A stretch of DNA of 5,103 nt, taken from assembly GCA_016206365.1 (NCBI GenBank), contig JACQRR010000119.1, positions 1-5,103 on the forward strand, written 5' to 3'. The translations under genes and the position numbers were made by a program. Positions within the stretch are counted from its first letter, which is position 1, and each line of letters starts with the position of its first letter. Below, one piece after another: positions 1-5,103 of this stretch. The notes under the pieces are model-generated. The model searched no databases. It was not told the origin of the DNA and saw only the letters and a list, made by a program, of their open reading frames with translations. Origin of the DNA: Candidatus Roizmanbacteria bacterium (GTDB lineage: Bacteria > Patescibacteriota > Microgenomatia > UBA1406 > GWC2-37-13).

Positions 1-28
1 AAGAAACATCAACTACCTACAAAACCCA

Positions 29-1471
29 ATGAAAGCAGAGACGCCAACCGAGCGGCAAAAATATATGAACATAAGAAGCGAGCTTTTCAACAGAGCCGTA
101 AGAGAAGACAAGACCGCCAAACAAGTCCTCTCATCGCTGTCGACCTCGAGACTCGAACAAGTGCAGAGAAGAGAAGAGTTCATAAAATCAATTTCTCAGA
201 CTGTACCTGTCACCCACGTAGTCTCAGTCAAAGTCAAGTTACCACGGGATAAAGTTCAGTCCATAACCTCGTCTGTCTTTAACGCCGTATCCTCAAGCAG
301 TCAATTCGTCACAAATATTGCCCAAAATACCAACCTTCAGTCTAGTCAAGTAAAGACTGTTTTAAACTCGCTGGCACAAAATATAAGCCAACCTGCACAA
401 ACGATAGTAGACAAGATCTCTCAGAAAACAGGCGTCGAGAAGGAAAAGATAACCCAGGTTATCCAGTCTTTACACAATGCCGTTTTCTTTAACCCAGTTG
501 CAGCCAGCAGTCAATTTGTGACTAATGTTGCTCAAAATACAAAACTACAAAATACCCAGGTTAAATCTGTTCTAAAGTCGCTTAATCAAAATATGAGTCA
601 ACCAGCAGACACAATTCCAAGTAAAGTCTCCCAAGAAACAGGTATCGAAAAAGAAAAGGTAACTCATATTATCCAGGCTTATTATAAGACTGTGGAGAAA
701 AACAAAGAACTCGCTAAACAGGTTGCCCAAGAACAGAATATAAAAGAAGAGCAGGTAGAAAAAATACTCACCGAACAACTTCCAGTCATTGCCCAACCAG
801 AAAAGCAAATCGAAAAAACTATCTCAATTCCACCCTCTGTCTCCTTAGACGAATATGAGCAGGTCAAGAAAATGTGGAAAGATCAGTATGAGCGAGGTGA
901 GGTGCCTATTTCGGATCTCATTAAATCTCGAGACGACTGGATCGACCAAGATACTGTCTTTATTACCAATACCCTAAATAAATTAGTCTCTGACTCTCCG
1001 GAACTCAAACAAGAAGGACTAGACGATCTGGGATACATCCTTCCCATATTCCTCATCAACAATCTCAAAGGTGATGAACTTCTTGTCTATCTTAAGGCCA
1101 AACTCGAAGCGGCTAAAGAGGTGCAAGAGTTGAAAGAAAAAGAGAAAGAGGTTGAAGAAAAAGTCAAAGAAGAGAAAGTTGAGGAGTTTGTTGAGGTTGA
1201 GAAACCAAAAGCCGAAGAGAAAGAAAAAGTCATGGAAATGAAAGAAGAACTCGAAGATAAACAAGCTACTGAGACTAAAGAAGACAAGAGTAAGACGCTT
1301 GGAGAAACCGAGAAGCAGGCAAAAGAAAAAGAAGAAGAGTTTGCAAAGGTTGAGAAACCCAAGATCAAAGATGAAGAAAAAGTCATGGAGGCGCAAGAGA
1401 AACCTGAGGAAAAACAAGTTGCCGAGAATGCGGAGGGAGAAAAGACAGACAACGATGATAGTAGAGATTAA
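29..1471 (+). CDS. HU-like hairpin-repeat protein with acidic/basic coiled tail, function unknown
   Basis: I do not recognise this 480-aa protein as a named family. It has no signal peptide or membrane segment, so it is probably cytoplasmic. Residues 1-60 are charged and helical. Residues 65-254 hold six 23-residue units, each a predicted helix-turn-helix hairpin in the pattern of the first two helices of HU-type DNA-binding proteins, but without the HU beta-arm. Residues 265-360 look globular, with Trp283, Trp304 and a hydrophobic stretch near 335-346; I cannot assign a family. Residues 360-480 are Glu/Lys-rich, probably coiled coil or disordered, with a 51-residue direct repeat. The ATG at 29 has no Shine-Dalgarno sequence and the frame is open to the left edge (nine more codons), so the gene may start outside the window. 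A poor -10-like TACAAA five bases before this ATG is the only support for it. The stop lies 23 bases before the next gene. A nucleoid or scaffold role is speculation. Confidence 0.8.
   Translation: MKAETPTERQKYMNIRSELFNRAVREDKTAKQVLSSLSTSRLEQVQRREEFIKSISQTVPVTHVVSVKVKLPRDKVQSITSSVFNAVSSSSQFVTNIAQNTNLQSSQVKTVLNSLAQNISQPAQTIVDKISQKTGVEKEKITQVIQSLHNAVFFNPVAASSQFVTNVAQNTKLQNTQVKSVLKSLNQNMSQPADTIPSKVSQETGIEKEKVTHIIQAYYKTVEKNKELAKQVAQEQNIKEEQVEKILTEQLPVIAQPEKQIEKTISIPPSVSLDEYEQVKKMWKDQYERGEVPISDLIKSRDDWIDQDTVFITNTLNKLVSDSPELKQEGLDDLGYILPIFLINNLKGDELLVYLKAKLEAAKEVQELKEKEKEVEEKVKEEKVEEFVEVEKPKAEEKEKVMEMKEELEDKQATETKEDKSKTLGETEKQAKEKEEEFAKVEKPKIKDEEKVMEAQEKPEEKQVAENAEGEKTDNDDSRD
221..790 (+). repeat. 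Six tandem 23-residue HU-like helical hairpin units
   Basis: Within the repeat protein, hand alignment gives six ungapped 23-residue units at residues 65-87, 97-119, 130-152, 167-189, 200-222 and 232-254, spaced 32, 33, 37, 33 and 32 residues apart. Each has a hydrophobic first position, a turn (TG/TN/TK type, then Leu, Val or Ile), and a second helix with Val/Ile at unit positions 12 and 15 (or 16) ending in Leu/Val/Ile/Met. Unit 3 (ISQKTGVEKEK...) is the closest to HU helices 1-2, where the same 23-residue register occurs as I recall the E. coli HU sequence. Units 2 and 4 resemble each other, as do 3 and 5. The units and their spacing are directly visible; the relation to HU is inference. 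Confidence 0.65.
296..715 (+). repeat. Two 70-residue (210-bp) direct repeats
   Basis: Copies at 296-505 and 506-715 encode residues 90-159 and 160-229, both opening with SSQFVTN and sharing QNT, QVK, SQPA and EKEK blocks. By hand count about 41 of the first 63 residues are identical, while third codon positions differ often. This suggests an older duplication of a two-hairpin block maintained at protein level, not a fresh DNA duplication. Confidence 0.85.
1181..1426 (+). repeat. 51-residue direct repeat in the Glu/Lys-rich tail
   Basis: Residues 385-415 and 436-466 of the repeat protein match at an exact 51-residue (153-bp) offset. Shared landmarks are Phe387/438, the VEKPK or similar block at 390-394/441-445, KVME at 400-403/451-454 and LysGln at 411-412/462-463. 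The segment between them is more diverged Lys/Glu-rich sequence. This is a tail of duplicated low-complexity units and its copy number may vary between strains. Confidence 0.8.
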
Positions 1472-1479
1472 CGACGCGA

Positions 1480-1488
1480 TGGTATACT
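1480..1488 (+). promoter_or_regulatory. Extended -10 promoter of the toxin-antitoxin pair, probably leaderless
   Basis: TGGTATACT is an extended -10 element (TGn plus TATACT, one mismatch to TATAAT). No convincing -35 lies 16-18 bases upstream, which is usual for extended -10 promoters. Only six bases separate the -10 box from the ATG at 1495, so transcription should start at or within a base or two of the start codon. No Shine-Dalgarno sequence is present. The element sits directly after the upstream gene's stop codon. Confidence 0.6.
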
Positions 1489-1494
1489 ATAAAC

Positions 1495-1806
1495 ATGAAA
1501 AATCCGCAAAAACTTCCCCGCCGATTATATCGATTTTTTTGGGATGTCAGCGCTGAAACAATTGATCCAAAAAAAAATTCGCAATACGTAATCGAGAGAA
1601 TTTTAGAATTTGGTGACGCCAAGGCATTGCGCTGGATTCAAGACAATTTTGCTAAAAAAATTCTTAAAGAAATCGTCAAAAAAAATAAGAGAATTAGCAA
1701 AAAAACTGCAAATTATTTTTCCTTAATTTATCACATTCCCAAAACAGAAATTACATGTTTACAAGAGGGCTTTCGCAACAAACACAGAAGAATCTGGAAA
1801 TTTTAG
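1495..1806 (+). CDS. DUF6922-like protein, putative antitoxin partner of AbiEii-type toxin
   Basis: This 103-aa basic protein matches the DUF6922 pattern as I know it: an N-terminal LP(R/K)xLYxFFWDV block (residues 7-18), then an Asp/Lys segment, YVIERILEFGD (about 31-41), an A-x-RW region (44-47), and a basic helix before a short C-terminus. Proteins of this type are usually encoded just upstream of AbiEii/AbiGii-family nucleotidyltransferases, as here, and are presumed to be the antitoxin. There is no obvious winged-helix DNA-binding domain like that of classical AbiEi, so autorepression cannot be inferred from sequence. The ATG at 1495 is chosen because an extended -10 box lies six bases upstream. 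The 3' end overlaps the toxin frame by 52 bases. Local GC is low (hand counts of 23-32% in two 60-base lines). Confidence 0.75.
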   Translation: MKNPQKLPRRLYRFFWDVSAETIDPKKNSQYVIERILEFGDAKALRWIQDNFAKKILKEIVKKNKRISKKTANYFSLIYHIPKTEITCLQEGFRNKHRRIWKF

Positions 1807-2384
1807 GAAATGTTTCTTTCGTGTCGCTATATTATCTCGCAGGTGGTACCAGTCTCTCACTACATTATGGCCATCGTTTTTCTTACGACCTTGATTTTTT
1901 TAGTCAGAAACCTGTAAAGTCAATCATGATCAGCTCTCAATTAAAAAATAAAGGGAAATTAGAGATTTTTCAAAATGATGAAGGTACATTTAATGGACAA
2001 TTAAATGATGTGAAGTTAAGTTTTTTTATATACCCGTATAAGGTACTCAACAAATTCGAATCTTTCAAGAATATCAAGGTTGCAAGCATTGATGACATCG
2101 CCTGCATGAAAATTGAAGCCATCTCCTCGAGAGGAACTAAAAGAGATTTTGTCGATCTTTTTTGGATTTGTAAAAACGGTAGGCCTTTGACAAAAATTTT
2201 GAATCTATTTGAAAAAAAATATTCCGGCGTTAAATATAATAACGTACATCTCTTAAAAAGTTTCGTCTATTTTGATGACGCTGAAAAAGATACCATGCCT
2301 AAAATGCTGCAAAAAATCTCCTGGGAAGAGGTAAAAAAATTTTTTAAAAAACAAACCATTCTTTTGGCCAAAAAATATCTTTAG
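1755..2384 (+). CDS. AbiEii/AbiGii-family nucleotidyltransferase toxin
   Basis: The 209-aa product is a DNA polymerase beta-fold nucleotidyltransferase of the type IV toxin (AbiEii/AbiGii) family. Motif I is GGTSLSLHYGHR (30-41) followed by DLDFF (45-49), giving the glycine-rich loop and the two metal-binding aspartates, Asp45 and Asp47. VKLSFFIYPY (86-95) is the expected central strand; it shows no obvious third aspartate. DDIACMKIEAISSRG (113-127) plus KRDFVDLFW (129-137) is the family's C-terminal signature with Lys119, Arg126, Lys129, Asp131 and Asp134. The domain appears complete. Known relatives (AbiEii, MenT) use NTPs to arrest growth, with MenT modifying tRNA 3' ends; the target here is unknown. 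The ATG at 1755 gives a normal N-terminus. It lies inside the upstream gene and lacks a good ribosome site, so translational coupling is likely. The pair could act in phage defence or merely stabilise itself. Confidence 0.88.
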   Translation: MFTRGLSQQTQKNLEILGNVSFVSLYYLAGGTSLSLHYGHRFSYDLDFFSQKPVKSIMISSQLKNKGKLEIFQNDEGTFNGQLNDVKLSFFIYPYKVLNKFESFKNIKVASIDDIACMKIEAISSRGTKRDFVDLFWICKNGRPLTKILNLFEKKYSGVKYNNVHLLKSFVYFDDAEKDTMPKMLQKISWEEVKKFFKKQTILLAKKYL

Positions 2385-2398
2385 GAAAAGTGATAAAT

Positions 2399-2428
2399 TT
2401 GCAAAATTATAATTTTTAAGTATATAAT
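2399..2428 (+). promoter_or_regulatory. Promoter of the peptidase gene, probably leaderless
   Basis: TTGCAA at 2399-2404 (four of six to TTGACA), an 18-base spacer and a perfect TATAAT at 2423-2428 lie in the 49-base gap after the toxin gene. Only ACAGT separates the -10 box from the ATG at 2434, so the transcript is expected to begin at or next to the start codon. No Shine-Dalgarno sequence is present. A second TATAAT at 2408-2413 lies inside the spacer. Confidence 0.7.
2403..2416. repeat. Perfect 14-bp palindrome in the promoter spacer
   Basis: AAAATTATAATTTT is a perfect inverted repeat with no loop, lying between the -35 and -10 boxes of the peptidase promoter. The position is typical of an operator. 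However, it is made only of A and T, so chance or simple AT-richness remains possible, and no candidate regulator is encoded nearby. Confidence 0.4.
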
Positions 2429-2433
2429 ACAGT

Positions 2434-4860
2434 ATGAATGATCAAGAAGCTGAACCCAGACCGCCAGAACGACTTTCCTATAAACCTTTAATGGCTCTTC
2501 AATCTCGTATGCTTCTTGCCGCCAGCGACCTTCCCAAGAATATCGGAGTCATCGATCCCGCAAATAGATCAGTCCCCAAATTTACAAAAGATGGCTTGAC
2601 CAACTTTGAAAAACACGATTATTCTCTTTTTAACAATGCTTCTTCAAAAGAAAGGAGACGGCAAGCTGGGGTGAAGCGAGAAGAACTGGACGCAAAGGTT
2701 ACAGAATGGGCTAATGTTTGCGTTGGATTACTTAAAAACGATCCTCGTGCCGAAAATCTCTCCCGTTTATTAGGTGGTGATCCCAAAAGCGTCAATACCG
2801 AAAGTATGGTTAAATTCTATAACCACTATTTTACAGGAGACAATAAAACTTCTGATTTAAAACGATTTGTGGCTGATGCGGTGAATCGTTATGTTACCGA
2901 TGATAAAGTTGACGTTGAAGCATTACGCCATGATCTAGGATCGATAGAGTGGTTTGCTCATGTTTTTGGCACCAATTCCGCCGAGATCGTCACTCAACTT
3001 ATAGATGCAGAAGTCCAACTGTTAACCTCACCGCAAACTTTTGTTGAACAAGCTAACCAAAATAGAAATGTTTTGACTCCTGATGACGATCGATTACTAA
3101 CCTTCCTCTGGGACAATCGTCCAACCGTCCAACCAACTCCAGAGCCATCCCCCAAACCAGTAAAACCAAAACCCACCGGCCCTGTTCCACCCGTCGAACC
3201 AGGCAAACCGGATAAACCGGCTGAAAAACCGACACCTTTGGAAGCCGGTAAAACATATTCTTTAACTGACATTTTTAGGATGGTCAAAGATCCTGTGCCA
3301 ACTAATCATGATTACTTCGTTGAAAATCCACTGTTAGATTTACCGTTAACCCAGCAACAGCTGGAAAGTCTTAAAACAAAAGAGCCATTTTTTGTCGATT
3401 GGGGTAAGGATATGATCGCAGCTAATCCTCGCGTAATACCTTGGGATAAATTTGAAAATGATCCTCGCTTTAACAATACAGAAGCTTTAACAGAAAAAGA
3501 TTCCGGAACTCTTGCTCTGGCTGCAGTTTCATCGGGTACACCTGAAAAACAAGCTGCTCTTTATAGAACTATGGCGAATGCAGTATTAGATTTTCACTCG
3601 CAAAATCAACCTTGGCTTAATGAATGGCTCCAAGCTCAAAAAGCACAGATACCTAATAAACCAAGGGGTACTGCTCCAATAATTTTCTTTGTTAGGAACG
3701 ACTTAGAGAGGGATCGCCAACAAAAAAATCCCGAACAAAGGCTATTATCGTATGATTCTAAAGGTAGAGTCGATGAAACTAAATTTCATGAACTTTGGTG
3801 GCAGCGGCTTGGAGAATTAAAACAAATCTTTAGTCAGCCAAATCCTCAACTCCAACCTCACCACATCCGTTGGTTAGAATTTCTTTCTCACTCAATAAAA
3901 GTTGGCGACCTATTAAAATTAATTAAATCCCAACAACCCGCTTCTCCAAAACCGGCAGACACCTCACCTGATGTAGCAAGACTTTGGGAGCAAGTCCCTA
4001 AACCTCCTCACCCTGTTAAAATTAAAGAAGGTAAAGTAGAAAAAGATGAAAAAGAACAAGTAGCAAGAGAATTAGCAGAAGTTCATCTTTTGTGGGGAAC
4101 AAAAGAACATCCTTTAGTAACTGAAAACCGTTGGGCTGACGGTAGACAAGAAAAAGTTAGAGTTCATAGACCAGAGCGACCCTATCACATTCCAGCTTTT
4201 ATATATTTTGATGAAGATGTCAGTCCAGAGCAAAGAGCATTTATACAACGAAGTCTGCCAGAAATTTTTAAACAATTAAGCGTTCCGAATCAAATGGTTG
4301 CTTTTGCCGGTGAATCAGGAGCAAAATTAACTTCTAATGCAACTCGAAGGCAAAGAACAGGAGATCGGCTTCAGTTTGATTCGGATCACATAATTAGAAC
4401 CATGACTACAGACTCCAGCCAAATTGATCGACCGCATCATAGCATTGTTTTTACTAACAAAGATCTCTATTCTCAAAATACCAACTTTGTTGTTGGGGCT
4501 GCTTTACCCGATTTAGGAACTGTAATCTCGTTGACTAGAATCTGGAATGGCGTTCGAGACCAAAAACTACGTGATGAGGTAATCAGAACAGAAATTGCTC
4601 ACGAAATAGGTCACGTCTACAACTTACCATCTACTCGAAGAGGGACTGATAAACTAGAACAATCGCTTGGCAATCACTGTCGAAGTGAGGGATGTTGTAT
4701 GAAACAAGGTCTAAATGTTCCAGGCGATTTCATCAATATTACCCGAAATAGATTAAACTTTCTTAACGATCAATTTTATTGTGGAGAATGTAAGAGAGAC
4801 TTGGCTGCGAAATTCCAAAGAACTGAAAAAGACGATGTGCCGGCTGGAACACATAAATAA
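2434..4860 (+). CDS. Large protein with C-terminal archaemetzincin-like zinc metallopeptidase domain
   Basis: The last ~225 residues of this 808-aa protein look like archaemetzincin (MEROPS M54), a zinc peptidase family normally about 180-200 aa in total. Supporting blocks are IPAFIYFDEDVSPEQR (587-602), FTNKDLYSQNTNFVVG (673-688), a SLTRIW strand (699-704) and HEIGH at 723-727 with catalytic Glu724. His748 is the probable third zinc ligand, followed at once by Cys749-x4-Cys754-x-Met756 (Met-turn) and Cys783-x2-Cys786, which together form the second, four-Cys zinc site. Against the usual HExxHxxGxxHCx4CxM-x17-CxxC, the third His is displaced by 15 residues and the last spacer is 26. Residues 1-229 are a mostly helical, unrecognised region; 230-268 is a Pro/Lys linker; 270-500 is a second unrecognised region rich in Trp; 501-530 is another Pro-rich linker. 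No signal peptide or transmembrane helix is seen, so it is probably cytoplasmic. The ATG at 2434 follows a perfect -10 box by five bases. Substrate unknown. Confidence 0.85.
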   Translation: MNDQEAEPRPPERLSYKPLMALQSRMLLAASDLPKNIGVIDPANRSVPKFTKDGLTNFEKHDYSLFNNASSKERRRQAGVKREELDAKVTEWANVCVGLLKNDPRAENLSRLLGGDPKSVNTESMVKFYNHYFTGDNKTSDLKRFVADAVNRYVTDDKVDVEALRHDLGSIEWFAHVFGTNSAEIVTQLIDAEVQLLTSPQTFVEQANQNRNVLTPDDDRLLTFLWDNRPTVQPTPEPSPKPVKPKPTGPVPPVEPGKPDKPAEKPTPLEAGKTYSLTDIFRMVKDPVPTNHDYFVENPLLDLPLTQQQLESLKTKEPFFVDWGKDMIAANPRVIPWDKFENDPRFNNTEALTEKDSGTLALAAVSSGTPEKQAALYRTMANAVLDFHSQNQPWLNEWLQAQKAQIPNKPRGTAPIIFFVRNDLERDRQQKNPEQRLLSYDSKGRVDETKFHELWWQRLGELKQIFSQPNPQLQPHHIRWLEFLSHSIKVGDLLKLIKSQQPASPKPADTSPDVARLWEQVPKPPHPVKIKEGKVEKDEKEQVARELAEVHLLWGTKEHPLVTENRWADGRQEKVRVHRPERPYHIPAFIYFDEDVSPEQRAFIQRSLPEIFKQLSVPNQMVAFAGESGAKLTSNATRRQRTGDRLQFDSDHIIRTMTTDSSQIDRPHHSIVFTNKDLYSQNTNFVVGAALPDLGTVISLTRIWNGVRDQKLRDEVIRTEIAHEIGHVYNLPSTRRGTDKLEQSLGNHCRSEGCCMKQGLNVPGDFINITRNRLNFLNDQFYCGECKRDLAAKFQRTEKDDVPAGTHK

Positions 4861-4867
4861 ACCTGGA

Positions 4868-4963
4868 TCATTTATTTCTATCTCGCCAAAGAAGATATAT
4901 AAGATATCCAACTGTTAAAAAAGTCAAAGCCATAAAAATCTTAGTGCTTACTTCGAGATTCAT
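4868..4963 (-). CDS. Small single-pass membrane protein, 31 aa
   Basis: Reading the minus strand from 4963 gives MNLEVSTKIF, a hydrophobic helix through about residue 26, and the charged tail RDRNK before TGA. The layout is a polar N-terminus, one transmembrane helix at about 9-26 and a basic C-terminus, which predicts N-out/C-in topology. A weak purine-rich AGAAAG (4973-4968) precedes the ATG. The first 23 bases overlap the end of the preceding minus-strand frame. It converges with the peptidase gene, whose stop is seven bases away. I do not recognise a family; tiny subunits of membrane complexes look like this, but that is only a resemblance. A chance frame in AT-rich DNA is possible. Confidence 0.5.
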   Translation of the reverse strand: MNLEVSTKIFMALTFLTVGYLIYLLWRDRNK

Positions 4964-5054
4964 TTTGCTTTCTATAAATAAGATAAATTCCTAACACAAA
5001 AAGTGTGATTAAAAACAACTGGAACCAGAATGCAAATTCATTTGCGGGTTTCAT
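4941..5054 (-). CDS. Small single-pass membrane protein, 37 aa
   Basis: The minus-strand frame from 5054 begins MKPANEFAFWF, continues as a transmembrane helix to about residue 27 (ending LGIYLIY) and finishes with a polar, basic tail (RKQNESRSKH) and TAA. This is a clean positive-inside, N-out/C-in single-pass design with aromatic residues at the helix entry, more protein-like than random AT-rich translation. The ATG shares ATGA with the stop codon of the frame upstream, and its 3' end overlaps the next frame by 23 bases. Both overlaps indicate translational coupling in an operon entering from the right. No Shine-Dalgarno sequence is evident. The family is unrecognised. Confidence 0.55.
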   Translation of the reverse strand: MKPANEFAFWFQLFLITLFVLGIYLIYRKQNESRSKH

Positions 5055-5103
5055 TTCTTAAGCATCTTAAAACTAACAAAATAAAATAATGAAATAACAA
5101 TTA
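5051..5103 (-). CDS. C-terminal end of a probable small membrane protein (partial, runs off the window)
   Basis: From the right edge, the minus-strand frame entered at 5101 reads IVISLFYFVSFKMLKK and stops at TGA (5053-5051), overlapping the next start codon as ATGA. It ends as its two downstream neighbours do, with a hydrophobic helix and then a short basic tail. Only 16 codons are visible. Another frame here is also hydrophobic, so the assignment rests mainly on the ATGA overlap. Confidence 0.35.
   Translation of the reverse strand, partial: IVISLFYFVSFKMLKK

Noticed and set aside
333..1070. A hairpin-repeat-driven CRISPR or DNA-level repeat array in the first gene
   Set aside because: The periodicity is at protein level within one open frame. 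DNA copies are diverged and there are no identical short repeats with unique spacers.
1019..1417. Long minus-strand open frame rich in Phe and Leu opposite the repeat protein's tail
   Set aside because: It is the antisense of Glu/Lys codons (GAA, AAA read as TTC, TTT). Poly-Phe composition and lack of a promoter mark it as a shadow; other antisense frames between 572 and 1452 are rejected on the same grounds.
1299..1556. Plus-strand frame of 85 codons bridging the end of the repeat protein and the antitoxin gene
   Set aside because: It is an out-of-frame reading of the purine-rich tail with extreme Lys/Arg content. The overlapping frames have repeat structure or family signatures and this one has neither.
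1755..1806. The toxin-antitoxin overlap as a frameshift that split one gene
   Set aside because: Each frame carries its own complete family signature and the two proteins are normally separate neighbours. A short overlap is usual for such pairs.
2994..3287. Minus-strand frames opposite the Pro-rich linker of the peptidase protein
   Set aside because: Gly/Val-rich translation arises from the antisense of CCx codons. There is no promoter, ribosome site or motif.
4855..4877. Inverted repeat AAATAAA / TTTATTT with a nine-base loop as a convergent terminator
   Set aside because: The seven-base stem has no G-C pair and no strong U-tract on either strand, so its stability would be very low. The convergent position is suggestive but not enough to call a terminator.
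1..5103. Alternative genetic code (TGA as Gly, as in some CPR lineages)
   Set aside because: Four long frames contain no in-frame TGA and end with TAA or TAG, and two of the small frames appear to use TGA as stop. Nothing calls for recoding.

Overview
The window is compact and fairly AT-rich, with short intergenic gaps, no rRNA, tRNA or CRISPR, and mostly proteins of unrecognised family. The standard genetic code fits: four long frames run without an internal TGA and TGG encodes Trp. Leaderless promoters, large lineage-specific proteins with low-complexity linkers, a bacterial archaemetzincin-like peptidase and a DUF6922/AbiEii pair together suggest a Patescibacteria/CPR-type bacterium. That assignment is inference from gene style only; no phylogenetic marker is present.

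Layout, left to right. (1) 29-1471 (+): a soluble 480-aa repeat protein. Its core is six 23-residue helical-hairpin units that resemble the first two helices of HU-type proteins. An unrecognised globular segment and a Glu/Lys-rich tail with its own 51-residue repeat follow. The frame is open to the left edge, so its start is uncertain. (2) 1495-2384 (+): a two-gene type IV toxin-antitoxin-like module. A DUF6922-like protein overlaps an AbiEii-type nucleotidyltransferase by 52 bases, and the pair has lower GC than its flanks. (3) 2434-4860 (+): an 808-aa protein whose last ~225 residues are an archaemetzincin-like zinc peptidase domain, joined through Pro-rich linkers to about 500 residues I cannot assign. 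(4) 4868-5103 (-): a stretch that at first looks empty but carries two, probably three, overlapping tiny reading frames, each encoding one transmembrane helix with a basic C-terminal tail. They converge on the peptidase gene.

Two transcription units begin with a strong -10 box only 5-6 bases before the ATG and have no Shine-Dalgarno sequence, so their mRNAs are probably leaderless. The toxin pair would be co-transcribed and translationally coupled. The peptidase gene has its own promoter with a perfect 14-bp palindrome in the spacer. I see no evidence that the repeat protein, the toxin pair and the peptidase form one pathway; they read as neighbouring independent units.
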